DNA of 59,093 bases from Bacillota bacterium (GTDB taxonomy: Bacteria; Bacillota; Sulfobacillia; Sulfobacillales; Sulfobacillaceae). This document shows positions 27,313 through 36,422 of this stretch, piece after piece. Position 1 is the first letter of the stretch. Every line of letters begins with the position of its first letter. Below the pieces are notes generated by a model. The model saw nothing but the letters and a program-made list of their open reading frames with translations, did no database searches and had not been told where the DNA came from. Position numbers and translations under genes: made by a program. The stretch covers positions 1-59,093 of the forward strand of contig JAJYPK010000004.1 of the NCBI GenBank assembly GCA_021795465.1. The letters are read 5' to 3'.

Positions 27313-28908
27313 TTAGGAGCCTGAATAGAGACGACGTGCTCGGCGACCAATCCAGGCCCGAGCGTCGTCGACCTCGGGAAAATGCAGCCAAGCTAGTGTT
27401 GTGACGAACGCGAGACCGGAAATCATTACACAAAGAACGATGCCGGCCGCTAAGGGAATAAGTCCGTAGATTTGGTCGAGGCGCAAGAATCCACGACTTA
27501 AAAAAGCCAAAACGACCATCGGTATGGCGGCGATGCCCAACATGGTGAATGTGTGACGAAATCCGATGCGCGACCGGGCACCTCCTTCACGAAAGACAGC
27601 CCGGGCTAAAAGTGCGGTATTTACCCATGCGGCGAGTGCGGTGGCGAGGGCCAGGCCATTCGTATGCATAACCCGCACTAAGATGAGGTCTCCCACAATG
27701 TTAACACCGATGGTAATGATGCTAAAGCGTGAAGGACTCCGTGTATTACGCGTGGCGAAGAAGAGTTTTTGTAGGTAGAAGGATAACCCGAATCCGGGCA
27801 GGCCTACGGCAAAGTACAACAGCGTACCGGCAGTTTGGGCCGTTGATCGATTGGAGAACGCGCCATGTTGATAGAGGAGGCGTAGCACCGGGACGCGAAA
27901 CACCATGAACCATATGGTAATGGGGACAATAACGGCCAACACCATCCGGAGTCCTTTCATGGCGAGAGCTAGGAAAGTATCATGGTCTTGACGGCTATGA
28001 TGTTGCGATAGTTTGGTGTAAATGGGGGTGGCAAGGGACGCCACAACGAGTCCTATCGGCATCTGAATCAGGACGTAGGCGTAGTTTAACGACGCGAGGC
28101 TTCCTGACACCTGTGTCGACGCTAAGATACGGTCTACAATAAGTCCCACGGTGCCGACGGAACTAACCAAGAAAAAAGGCCCCGACATCGTAATCATTTG
28201 GCGGAGTAACGGATGGTGGAAATGCCATCGGAAATGTAAATGAATACCGGCGCGTCCCAAAGCAGGCCAGGTAACTAGCAGTTGGGAGGCCACCGCCAAC
28301 AGAAATCCGATGGCTACTCCGGTGATCTTCCAAAGGCTACCCAAAACGATAATGGTGGAAATCCGCACAATATTAATTGCCAAGGGAGAGATGGATGGTA
28401 GAAAATATTGTTCACGTTCTTGCAATACCCCGACAATAATTCCAGATAGACCCCAAAAAATGATGGTGGGAACCATAATCCGGGTCATTTTGATGGTAAG
28501 CGGCACCTCGGACCCATGAAACCCGATAGCCACCAAATGAATAATTTCTGGGGCTAAGATCTCGCCGAGCACGATCAGGATCAGCGAAAACACAACCACT
28601 AATGTAAATAGCTCATTGAGAAATCGCTCAACCGAGTGGGGAGAGTATTGGCTATCCCCTTGAGTCATGGTGGGGACCACCGTCGTCGAGATGGCAGAAT
28701 TTATGGTACCAAATAGCAGGTTTGGCAACATCGAGGCCATCAGCCACGCATCCGTGTTTCTTGATGTTCCGAAGGCTGCAGCCATGACGACTTCTCGAAA
28801 AAATCCACTGATGCGACTAATCAATGTCGCGCCAAAAACGATGGTTGCCGAACTGCCGAGACTGCGGGAGCGCAGCCGAGCTCTTCTGGGCGTATGTTGG
28901 TCTGCCAG
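27313..28908 (-). CDS. murJ: MurJ/MviN-type lipid II flippase, probable CTG start
   Basis: About 531 residues with roughly 14 membrane helices: SRISGFFREVVMAAAFG, DAWLMASMLPNLLFG, SAISTTVVPTMTQ. The first ATG/GTG/TTG codon in frame is TTG 28824, which would remove the N-terminal helix start. In frame upstream, CTG at 28908 follows a perfect AAAGGAGGG (28915-28923) by six bases and adds ADQHTPRRARLRSRSLGSSA, a normal MurJ-like basic N-terminus. A TGA blocks the frame just above. The likely substrate is lipid II or another undecaprenyl-linked sugar. Confidence 0.85.
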   Translation of the reverse strand: MADQHTPRRARLRSRSLGSSATIVFGATLISRISGFFREVVMAAAFGTSRNTDAWLMASMLPNLLFGTINSAISTTVVPTMTQGDSQYSPHSVERFLNELFTLVVVFSLILIVLGEILAPEIIHLVAIGFHGSEVPLTIKMTRIMVPTIIFWGLSGIIVGVLQEREQYFLPSISPLAINIVRISTIIVLGSLWKITGVAIGFLLAVASQLLVTWPALGRAGIHLHFRWHFHHPLLRQMITMSGPFFLVSSVGTVGLIVDRILASTQVSGSLASLNYAYVLIQMPIGLVVASLATPIYTKLSQHHSRQDHDTFLALAMKGLRMVLAVIVPITIWFMVFRVPVLRLLYQHGAFSNRSTAQTAGTLLYFAVGLPGFGLSFYLQKLFFATRNTRSPSRFSIITIGVNIVGDLILVRVMHTNGLALATALAAWVNTALLARAVFREGGARSRIGFRHTFTMLGIAAIPMVVLAFLSRGFLRLDQIYGLIPLAAGIVLCVMISGLAFVTTLAWLHFPEVDDARAWIGRRARRLYSGS

Positions 28909-28937
28909 CTCGCACCCTCCTTTGTTTCATTGTTAGT

Positions 28938-28943
28938 AGTATA
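28938..28943 (-). promoter_or_regulatory. -10 element of the murJ promoter
   Basis: TATACT on the minus strand (28943-28938). Transcription would start near 28931, 8 bases before the AAAGGAGGG. The -35 region (around ATCAAC) is weak. The position supports a start codon close to 28908. Confidence 0.45.
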
Positions 28944-29228
28944 CCAAGATTGTCGGTGGAAGTTGATCTCGGTGGCTTAAATACGTCTATCCCATCGAGG
29001 GAGTTTGGATAGCGGAATTCTCGGTCGTATGAAAAAATTATGCCAGGAACGACAGCATCAAGAGCGTTAGTGATCCGTCCCTGGCCTAGAAACTCGCAGT
29101 ACGGCGTAAGTTCAGGTAAAGTAGTGATCATTCCAGTGAGTCAAAGTTTTTGTCGTCAACCGCTCGCGGCGACTTCAGCACTTGGGGCAACTGGGATGGA
29201 TAAGATTCAGGAACGCGGAGGGGCTTAG
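28944..29228. other. Intergenic region between murJ and the AI-2E family gene
   Basis: 285 bases. A minus-strand frame (from ATG 29131, MITTLPELTPYCEFLG) runs toward murJ but matches no family and has no ribosome site. I see no convincing gene. Confidence 0.4.
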
Positions 29229-30362
29229 ATGACCAATCCACCACCAAACACTCGGTGGGCATCCGGGTTAGCTAGAACACGAGATATCGTCCTAGTGATA
29301 ATCGGTATTGGCGTGATCTTGATCGCGACAACATGGGCATTGGCTCGGGTTGCTAATGTTGTCGTCGTTCTGGTCCTCGCTTTGATGTTTGAAATTACCC
29401 TCAGTCCCTTGGTAGAACGGCTGGCCCTATCGTGGAGGCGATCGTGGGCGGTCTTCGTAGTGGTGTTTTCTAGCGTGGTGATTTTTGTAGCCGGGGGCGT
29501 CTTGCTGGTAACCGTCATTGCTGCTCAAATCGCGACGCTGGTCGCGAGATTTCCCACGGAGTTTCAGATTTTAACCCATCGCACGCCGGGAATTCTTAGT
29601 TGGCTATCAAATCTCGGCATTAAGGTCAGCGTCACGCAGATTGAAGATAAAATCTTTAGTAGTATGGGCCAAATGTCATCGTTTGTGGTGCGCCAAACGG
29701 TAACCATCGTGACAAATCTGATTGACTTTATTGTTGATGGCATCATCATTCTGTTCATTACGGTGTACCTGCTTTTAGATGCCAACCGGATTCAGGGTGC
29801 GGTTTTGCGATTGGTGCCGCATCGGCGACGTGAAAACCTCTTGGCCGTCGAGCATACTTTGGCACGCGTGATTGGAGGGTATGTGCGGGGTCAATTCTTC
29901 TTATCGATCATCGTGGGAACTGGTTTTGGAATCGGATCTTGGGTCATCGGTTTACCGTATCCGTTGGTGATTGGAGTGTTTGCGGCCATCATGGAACTCA
30001 TTCCATTGTTAGGCCCAGTTTTGGGGGCAATCTTGCCGTTAGTCTTGGCCCTCTTCAATAACCCTTGGGTAGCTGTCCCGGAAGTGTTGGTACTGCTCGC
30101 TGCCATTCATTTGCTGGAGTCTCAAATCCTCGGGCCTCGCATTATTCGCAACCAGGTTGGGCTACACCCTGTGCTGTCGGTGGTGGCCTTGATGATTGGG
30201 GCCGAATTACAGGGTATTTGGGGGGCGCTGTTCGCGGTTCCCACAGCCGGGATTCTTGTCGCAGCCTGGGTTGCAGGCGGTCGAGTGTGGCGAGAAAAGG
30301 TTGTATTGCCGAGCCAGCCTAGTCGGGCGGCCCGGCCACCCGACGGTCCCAAGATTAAGTGA
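29229..30362 (+). CDS. AI-2E family transporter (PerM-like permease)
   Basis: A 377-residue membrane protein with about seven to eight helices. Two helices at the N-terminus are followed by a large loop and a C-terminal bundle with GYVRGQFFLSIIVG, GVFAAIMELIPLLGPVLG and LGPRIIRNQVGLHPVLS, the signature of the UPF0118/AI-2E family. Family members export varied substrates; the one here is unknown. GGAGGGG precedes the ATG. The last 8 bases overlap the convergent nucleotidyltransferase. Confidence 0.85.
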   Translation: MTNPPPNTRWASGLARTRDIVLVIIGIGVILIATTWALARVANVVVVLVLALMFEITLSPLVERLALSWRRSWAVFVVVFSSVVIFVAGGVLLVTVIAAQIATLVARFPTEFQILTHRTPGILSWLSNLGIKVSVTQIEDKIFSSMGQMSSFVVRQTVTIVTNLIDFIVDGIIILFITVYLLLDANRIQGAVLRLVPHRRRENLLAVEHTLARVIGGYVRGQFFLSIIVGTGFGIGSWVIGLPYPLVIGVFAAIMELIPLLGPVLGAILPLVLALFNNPWVAVPEVLVLLAAIHLLESQILGPRIIRNQVGLHPVLSVVALMIGAELQGIWGALFAVPTAGILVAAWVAGGRVWREKVVLPSQPSRAARPPDGPKIK

Positions 30363-31596
30363 AAGCAACTACCTTATCGCTATACACGTGGCTTCGAGGA
30401 TCGATGATGGCCGATTCTAGGGTCGTGCCCGCCTCCAACGTAACTTCGTCGCCCAATCCCGTGTATCGCGTGACGCTGGTCCGGTGCTCCGCGCTCGAAT
30501 GGACCCGGACCATAACTCCTAATAGTGATTCTGAAATTTTGGCATAGGATTCGATGTGACAACCCTCATCCAGATGCGAATGATACACTTCAGAATAAGG
30601 TTCGATAATCACGTCGTCTGCCAGGGTAGAGTTGCGCACCTGGGCATACGGTCCGATTTGAACGTTGACGCCAAGATAACTCGACTCCACAGTGGCCGTG
30701 GGATGAATACGGGGGGCAGCCCGGTTTGTGAAGGGGGCTCCGATTGGCCGTCTTGGCCAATCCATATCCATTTGACCGTGCAGGACGCGTTTCATGGTCT
30801 CTAGAAAGTCAGGAATGTTACCCAGATCACCCACATCGGATGCGGGATACGTGTATACGTTGTACTGTTCTTTCACCATCCACGGTAATAAGTCGTGACC
30901 AAAGTCTAGTCGGTCGCGTCGCATCACTTGGAGTCGCTCACACTCATTAAGTTCCTGAAGAACTTCTGGACGAATGAGGTAGACTCCGGCGTTCATAGAA
31001 AACGGGATCTGCTTTGCCGAGTCCCAAGACTCCGCCTGAGTCAGGTCTAATAATTCTTCGACACTAGGCTTTTCTTTGAAAGACCGTACTCGATTATTCC
31101 TATCAGTGAGGACCACACCATACCGGCCCATTACGTGTTCCGCGTTCTGGATTCCGGTGACGACAACCACGTCAGCATGGGTGTCTTGATAGACTCGGTA
31201 CAATCCCTGAAGATCGAGATTGAACAGACTGTCGACTGGAAACACTAGTACGGGTTCTTTAATGCCAAAGTATGCTGCGTTGCGTAGCGTGGCGTCTCCG
31301 CTACCGGTATCGAGAGGATCGAGAATGGGAGGCGAGTAGTAGACGGCAATGTCCTGGTATTGATATCCTACGTTACTCTTGATTTGATACCGATTTTCCA
31401 TGCCTTTTGCCACAATTAGCGCGTAACGCACCCCTTGCTCTTGCAACCAATTTAATTGCCAGTGGATAATGCGTCGGCCCATGAAACGGATGACCGCTTT
31501 GGATCGCAAGTAATTGGTACCTTTGAGTGTTAAAGGGCGGACCCGTTCACCGCGGCCCGCCGCCAGTCCCATGGCGACAATTGATAACGATTCCAT
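30355..31596 (-). CDS. Sugar nucleotidyltransferase with left-handed beta-helix tail
   Basis: 413 residues. The N-terminal nucleotidyltransferase fold has GLAAGRGERVRPLTLKG (a variant of GxGTRxxPLT) and FPVDSLFNLDLQG. A C-terminal hexapeptide-repeat region (from about residue 310) has NVQIGPYAQVRNSTLADD and VIIEPYSEVYHSHLDE. This is the layout of glucose-1-phosphate or mannose-1-phosphate nucleotidyltransferases. The sugar cannot be decided. The start at 31596 follows GGAGGGG. It probably supplies an activated sugar to the envelope pathways in the window. Confidence 0.82.
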   Translation of the reverse strand: MESLSIVAMGLAAGRGERVRPLTLKGTNYLRSKAVIRFMGRRIIHWQLNWLQEQGVRYALIVAKGMENRYQIKSNVGYQYQDIAVYYSPPILDPLDTGSGDATLRNAAYFGIKEPVLVFPVDSLFNLDLQGLYRVYQDTHADVVVVTGIQNAEHVMGRYGVVLTDRNNRVRSFKEKPSVEELLDLTQAESWDSAKQIPFSMNAGVYLIRPEVLQELNECERLQVMRRDRLDFGHDLLPWMVKEQYNVYTYPASDVGDLGNIPDFLETMKRVLHGQMDMDWPRRPIGAPFTNRAAPRIHPTATVESSYLGVNVQIGPYAQVRNSTLADDVIIEPYSEVYHSHLDEGCHIESYAKISESLLGVMVRVHSSAEHRTSVTRYTGLGDEVTLEAGTTLESAIIDPRSHVYSDKVVAFT

Positions 31597-31747
31597 CGAA
31601 GAGCCCCTCCGTATCGCATTGACATTTGAGTATACGCTGAGCTGGCTATACACGTATTGTAGCAGAATGTAGCCATCGGCTGCCAATAATGGGAAGCTTA
31701 TGCAAGGGGCCGTTCGTGAATATATTCTAAGATATTAGGACTTGTAG

Positions 31748-31778
31748 AAAATCATGCCAATGGACCCTTTGGCATGAT
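31748..31778 (-). terminator. Probable terminator, minus strand
   Basis: Perfect 10-bp stem ATCATGCCAA (31751-31760) / TTGGCATGAT (31769-31778) with an 8-base loop. Read on the minus strand it is followed by TTTTC. It may end the Nudix transcription unit about 450 bases upstream. Confidence 0.55.
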
Positions 31779-32106
31779 GATAGACAGCATTGCAACGCCA
31801 TGGCTTCCCGGGCGGCTAAAAAAAGTACATCCACTATCCAGACACAACAAGATATCAAGAAAGGGAAGGTCGAATGGCCGAGATTTCGGCCCACTGGGCT
31901 AATATCCTAGGCTCTCTAAAGAATCCCACGGGTTAAGCTAGGGCCTATCGAGAATCGAGGATAACTTCACGACGACTTAATGGACCATTAGACGTTTATG
32001 ACGGTCTTCCGTTGAACGGTTCGATTGACATGGCTGAATGGGCCTGGACATCACAGTTGGGCCAGCTAAGCTGGCACAGACAAGACCCTTGACTTCCCGC
32101 GTCGCC

Positions 32107-32174
32107 ACCCTCTCTCCACTTCCCTCACATAGCACCCAGGGTTCTCGCTAATACCACTCCAAGTGAGAGAGGGT
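32107..32174. repeat. Long imperfect inverted repeat
   Basis: ACCCTCTCTCCACTT (32107-32121) pairs with AAGTGAGAGAGGGT (32161-32174), 14 bp with a single bulge, enclosing 39 bases. It lies 55 bases downstream of the Nudix stop. It could be a structured RNA end or a mobile-element scar. Confidence 0.45.
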
Positions 32175-32228
32175 AGACTGTAGACCCGGACTTGTTGGTC
32201 TAAAGCACCTGGTACTGGAAGAAGGGAT

Positions 32229-32702
32229 CTACGAAATGATGGGAGGAGTTTCTTTACCAGATACAATATCTTCAAATATTTGTCTCTGACCGGGGAACAA
32301 CTGCGCCGGTAAATCATTGCGAGGGAAAAATCGGATATCTAGGGATTCTTCGGTTGTTTGTGCCAATTCACCATCGTAATCGTTACATACAAATTCGATC
32401 AACACATTGGCGACCCGATCGCCATTCGGATGCGTCCATTCATTTTTACGGCCCGAATAAATCCCGAACAGAGCCATCTTTCCGAGTCGTAGACCTGTTT
32501 CCTCAAACACTTCCCGTCGAGCCGCATCTTCAACGGTTTCACCAATTTCCAGGTAACCTCCAGGTATACCCCAATTCCCGCTATCTTCCCGTTGATGAAG
32601 CAATAGACGGTCCTCACCGTCAAAGACTAACGCTCCACATGCCACCATGATGATCTTTGTGTTCCCAACCAAGGATCGAATTTCTCGAATATAATCTGCC
32701 AC
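32229..32702 (-). CDS. Nudix hydrolase
   Basis: 157 residues. The Nudix box is complete: GYLEIGETVEDAARREVFEE followed by TGL. It hydrolyses a nucleoside diphosphate linked to another moiety; the substrate is not readable. WTHPNGDRVANVLIEF downstream is common in the ADP-ribose/YjhB-type subgroup. The start is GTG at 32702 with AAGGAG nine bases upstream. Confidence 0.85.
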   Translation of the reverse strand: MADYIREIRSLVGNTKIIMVACGALVFDGEDRLLLHQREDSGNWGIPGGYLEIGETVEDAARREVFEETGLRLGKMALFGIYSGRKNEWTHPNGDRVANVLIEFVCNDYDGELAQTTEESLDIRFFPRNDLPAQLFPGQRQIFEDIVSGKETPPIIS

Positions 32703-33257
32703 GGGCTTGCTCCTTAGACGGCGAATTTATGCTAAGTATAGTACAAATTGGGATAGGTAGTGTAGCTGATATGGGTAGTAAGACCATTGGCATGGTTACG
32801 GCATGATTAGTCCTCGAGGATCGATTCTGGTGGGGCGGGTTAGTGTTGAACACGTAGCTCGATACACCCACCGTATCTCTCCGATGACCGACGGACTCTC
32901 GGGGAGAAAAGGGCACCCGAAGGGCAAGGATGCCGCTAGCGGCTGGCGGGATGACCAGCAAAAGAGCAACACCCTCGACCCGATCCGAACGCCGTGTGTC
33001 CACGCATCGGGTATGGCCGATACCCCTTCGTCGAGTTTGCATCGACGTGGGAAAACTCTTGTTACTTGCCCATTATAAAGTGTGGGGAGCCAGAAAAAGT
33101 CGCGATTGGGTTCGCCGTCGCGTAGTGTTCCAAGCTTTCTCTGCTTGTGGCCAGGCCATTCGGGGAATCGGCAAAGCCTAGTCGCAAGCAAGGCTTCCCC
33201 GAACACGCGGTCATGACAGAACTAGCTCGTAGCGTTGAAGTACCGTATACTATAGGG
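32703..33257. other. 555-base gap, possible structured RNA, no clear gene
   Basis: Contains a 12-bp palindrome, GCCGCTAGCGGC (32932-32943), flanked by GGGCACCCGAAGGGCAAGG and GACCAGCAAAAGAGC. These look like conserved-RNA text (weakly glycine-riboswitch-like) but match no class I can confirm. A plus-strand frame at 32930-33181 is not recognisable as a protein family. Confidence 0.35.
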
Positions 33258-35921
33258 ATGAGAATTTGTGGCATTCCTTCGATGCAAGAGTGGGTTCCTG
33301 GATATCGAGAGAGGCTGGGTTTGTGGCATCAGGTCTCTACTGGATTAGAATTCGTGCCATGGCCGCACAGAAATTTGTTGGTCGCCGATGAGCCAGGGGC
33401 GGCAGAGTTCGAGGCCTGGGATCGCTATGGCTTGGAACTGCAACTCTACGGAATCGCGGTGCCAGCGTTTAGTCCCGGGAACGTTGATCAATTGCGCGTC
33501 GGCTGGAATCTAGTCGTTGAGGCGGGCGTCGACGAAGCGATCCGGAATGCCTATGCGACGACGGTGGGATGGCCTTGGACTCGTGATGAATATGGGCGGG
33601 AGTTTAAAGCTTGGCTTGACGCGTGGACGGAACAACACATGCAACAGGTGGTCCGGAGTCTTAATCTACCTCGGACGTTGGGTGGATCGCTTGGACGTCG
33701 ATTAGCCAATCAAGTCATCTCCGCCCCGAATCTATGGAACATCGGTGGTGCAGACAAGGTGCTTGTGCTGAATACGACAGCGCAATGGATCGAAAAGGCG
33801 CAGCGGATGTTAACCCAGAAACCGCGAGAGAATGCCGAAGCTTGGACCGTGAGAATTCGTGACCTTGGGGAAAATACTATCGGGATAAGTGTCTTCGATG
33901 ATAGTGGACTCGACGTGCGCTATCAGGTGATGCAACGGTGGGCGGCCTACTGGTTGCCATGGGCCCAATTAGAAGATTATACCGAGGTCGTGGTCTCCGA
34001 TGATGTCTTGGGGATCTTTTGGGAAGAAGAGTTACCGCGTCTTTATCGAATTGGAGCTACGGTGCAAATTCCGAAGCATTGGGTCCGTCACCAATTGGTC
34101 GCACGTCCCTCACTCGAAGCTGGTTGGAGACCTCATAGTCTGGATACCCGTCAGTGGTTGGATGTGGAGTGGGATGTCTTGCTGGATGGCATGCCGATGA
34201 CCGAAGACATGCTGGTGGCACTCGCTAAAGCCGAGGCACCACGGATCAAAATTCAGCAACAGTGGGTTGTCGTCGATGACGCACTGGTCCGCCGCGCGAA
34301 GACGCTGTTACGAACCATCCATCGACGTCACCAAAGTTTGGGCGCACTCTATTTTCGTGAATTGATGGCCGAACGCTATGACCCCTCTTTGGTACCTGAG
34401 ATACGCCGACGTGTGTCGGAGGTCCTGGCTGATTCGCCTAAGGTCGATATGGATGCGGCAGGTTTTCGCGGTGTATTACCCGCATACCAAAAAGTGGGTG
34501 TAGAGTGGCTTCGAGGTCGGATGGAACATGAATTAGGGGCCCTTCTTGCTGACGACATGGGTCTAGGTAAGACCATCGAGGTTATTGCGGCGGTTTTGGA
34601 TTTTTGGAGAGGGCATCCCGGTCGGATGGGCCCCATATTGGTGGTGTGTCCGCTTTCGGTGTCGACGAACTGGGTAAAGGAATGGAAGCGGTTCACACGG
34701 GACTTACCTGCGAAGCTGTACCGGGGGACGCGTCGGGTTTTTGCTGTGAAGTCGGATGAGCGCGATGTGATTATTACCACGTTTGATACCGTGGTCCGTG
34801 ATCATAAACAAATGGCCAAGGTGGCTTGGGAAGGATTGATCATTGACGAAGCCCAACATGTAAAAAATCGCCATACTCAACGTGCCCAAGCGTTGGCTAC
34901 GCTTAACACTCGTTGGAGGGTAGCCTTGACTGGCACCCCCGTGGAAAACCGTCTTCTAGATCTATGGGCTATCATGGACCTATTAAATCCTGGGTGTTTG
35001 GGATCGTCAAAGGACTTTCAACAGTACTTTGAACGTCCCATGAGTCGGGGGGCTGAGGAAGAGCGCAAGAATGTGGCGGAAGAATTAACGCGAGCCCTGG
35101 CGCCCTTCGTCTTGAGACGAACCAAGACCGATCCGGAGATTCGCAAGGATCTGCCAGACAAGCTGGAGGTTACAGAATGGGTTAACTTAGAACCGGAACA
35201 AGTGGTGCTCTATAGAGGGATTGTCGACCAACTGTTAGAAGAACTCGAACAAGGAGAGAGCATGGAAGCTATGACGCGGCGTGGTATTGTGCTCCGGGCG
35301 ATTACGGCCCTAAAACAGATTGTTAATCATCCAGCTCAATACCTTCACGAAGCTGAAGCAAACCCTAGACGATCGGGGAAGTTGATGCGGCTCGATGAGT
35401 TGTTGGCGCAATGCGTATTACGTGGAGAAAAGAGCGTGGTGTTTACCCAATACGTTCGCATGGCGCGATTACTCCATGGGTATGCTAAAACACGCTATGG
35501 AGTTCCAGTCGACATTTATCATGGGGGACTTGCGGCAGGAATGCGAACCGGTGTCGTGGACATTTTCAATGAATCTCCAGCTCCTCGAATCCTCATCGCA
35601 TCACTGAAGGCGGGTGGTGTAGGGTTGAACCTACAATCGGCCTCGCAAGTATTCCACTATGACCGTTGGTGGAATCCTGCCATTGAGGATCAAGCCACCG
35701 ATCGCGTATGGCGGTTGGGGCAAAACAAACCCGTTACGAGTTATAAATTGGTGAGTCGGGGCACCATTGAAGAACGCATTGATGAACTCATTCATCAGAA
35801 ACATTACTTAACCTCTCTCATTATGGAACCCATGGCGCAACGTCCCATTACGGAGTGGAATACCCACGAACTACGAGAGTGGATGTCCTTAGGAGAACGC
35901 TATGAAATCGTTAAACCGTAA
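33258..35921 (+). CDS. SNF2-family DEAD/DEAH-box helicase
   Basis: 887 residues. The N-terminal 400 residues are the bacterial SNF2-associated region, ending near LPAYQKVGVEWLRGRMEHE. The ATPase has motif I LLADDMGLGKTIEV, motif II IIDEAQHVKN, motif III ALTGTPVENRLLD and the helicase C lobe with SVVFTQYVRMARLL, KAGGVGLNLQ and DRVWRLGQNKPV. It should translocate on double-stranded DNA or remodel protein-DNA complexes. The ATG at 33258 has no ribosome site but lies seven bases after TATACT (33246-33251), so the mRNA may be leaderless. It overlaps the SWIM gene by 20 bases. Confidence 0.9.
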   Translation: MRICGIPSMQEWVPGYRERLGLWHQVSTGLEFVPWPHRNLLVADEPGAAEFEAWDRYGLELQLYGIAVPAFSPGNVDQLRVGWNLVVEAGVDEAIRNAYATTVGWPWTRDEYGREFKAWLDAWTEQHMQQVVRSLNLPRTLGGSLGRRLANQVISAPNLWNIGGADKVLVLNTTAQWIEKAQRMLTQKPRENAEAWTVRIRDLGENTIGISVFDDSGLDVRYQVMQRWAAYWLPWAQLEDYTEVVVSDDVLGIFWEEELPRLYRIGATVQIPKHWVRHQLVARPSLEAGWRPHSLDTRQWLDVEWDVLLDGMPMTEDMLVALAKAEAPRIKIQQQWVVVDDALVRRAKTLLRTIHRRHQSLGALYFRELMAERYDPSLVPEIRRRVSEVLADSPKVDMDAAGFRGVLPAYQKVGVEWLRGRMEHELGALLADDMGLGKTIEVIAAVLDFWRGHPGRMGPILVVCPLSVSTNWVKEWKRFTRDLPAKLYRGTRRVFAVKSDERDVIITTFDTVVRDHKQMAKVAWEGLIIDEAQHVKNRHTQRAQALATLNTRWRVALTGTPVENRLLDLWAIMDLLNPGCLGSSKDFQQYFERPMSRGAEEERKNVAEELTRALAPFVLRRTKTDPEIRKDLPDKLEVTEWVNLEPEQVVLYRGIVDQLLEELEQGESMEAMTRRGIVLRAITALKQIVNHPAQYLHEAEANPRRSGKLMRLDELLAQCVLRGEKSVVFTQYVRMARLLHGYAKTRYGVPVDIYHGGLAAGMRTGVVDIFNESPAPRILIASLKAGGVGLNLQSASQVFHYDRWWNPAIEDQATDRVWRLGQNKPVTSYKLVSRGTIEERIDELIHQKHYLTSLIMEPMAQRPITEWNTHELREWMSLGERYEIVKP

Positions 35922-36324
35922 TCCGGAAACCCTCGACGCGTGGATTAGGCGCCGCGCGGTCGACGGTGTGGATATCATGCCAGATGGGGTACATGGCGGT
36001 TTTTGGGATGGTGAGGAATGGTATTCCGTTTGGATTCCCATCGCCGATTGGGATGGTCCGGTGGCAGGCTTATCTAAAAGTCATTGCTCTTGCGGCGCGG
36101 GTCAGTGCATTCATCGAGAGACCGTGTGGCATCTTGTGATGCCCCTTTTAGGTTTGGTCGTTCCGGGGTCCTCGTGGGCAACATTTTGGAAGGATGCGGA
36201 CTTGCCGACAGAGTTTGGACCGGGAGCTACGTATCTGCGTGAGCGTTTACAGCAAATCCAAGATCAGTCGCGCAGGCGTGCCTGGACCGAATTGGCATAC
36301 CATATTTATGACACAAAGACATAA
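35902..36324 (+). CDS. SWIM zinc-finger protein, helicase partner
   Basis: 140 residues with a SWIM-type CxCx(n)CxH motif, CSCGAGQCIH (about residues 62-71), and a following VWHLVMPLL helix. SWIM domains bind DNA or protein and are commonly encoded beside bacterial SNF2 helicases. AGGAG lies seven bases before the ATG, inside the helicase gene. The overlap and order imply that both proteins act together. Confidence 0.8.
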   Translation: MKSLNRNPETLDAWIRRRAVDGVDIMPDGVHGGFWDGEEWYSVWIPIADWDGPVAGLSKSHCSCGAGQCIHRETVWHLVMPLLGLVVPGSSWATFWKDADLPTEFGPGATYLRERLQQIQDQSRRRAWTELAYHIYDTKT

Positions 36325-36416
36325 AAAGCGGGATTAGCCCGGCTAATCCCGTGGTGAGAATCCGATCCCTCAGCCGATCCTCTGGCACTCCACAATCCTT
36401 ATAGTGCGTCCCAGCA
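36323..36416 (-). ncRNA. Candidate small RNA (about 95 nt)
   Basis: On the minus strand a strong promoter (36423-36451) is followed by about 65 bases without a frame of coding character. A terminator then follows: CGGGATTAG / CTAATCCCG (36329-36337 / 36343-36351), with TTTTT on the minus strand at 36327-36323. The RNA would start near 36416 with TGCTGGGACGCAC. It contains a further pairing, GCACT...AGTGC. It reads antisense only to the last bases of the SWIM gene. Confidence 0.5.
36329..36351 (-). terminator. Terminator of the candidate small RNA
   Basis: Perfect 9-bp GC-rich stem with a 5-base loop and a five-T run on the minus strand. On the plus strand no T-run follows, so it does not serve the helicase operon well. 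Confidence 0.7.
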
Positions 36417-36422
36417 AAACCT

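Larger units (their letters stand above)
31597..32228. other. 632-base gap without a recognised gene
   Basis: It holds two hairpin elements, described separately (31748-31778 and 32107-32174), and a small GCCAGC-TAA-GCTGGC hairpin at 32061-32075. No frame has coding character, and no transposase motif is seen. Confidence 0.5.

Noticed and set aside
28900-29131. Minus-strand frame upstream of murJ
   Set aside because: No ribosome site, no recognised family, and it overlaps the murJ promoter and N-terminus in another frame.
32880-32990. Glycine riboswitch
   Set aside because: CACCCGAAGGGCAA and CAGCAAAAG resemble conserved blocks, but the order and the closing CUCUC stem do not fit the consensus, so it is kept only as an uncertain structured region.
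32930-33181. Plus-strand frame before the SNF2 gene as a transposase relic
   Set aside because: No catalytic motif or terminal repeats; composition (Arg, Val, Leu rich) can arise by chance.
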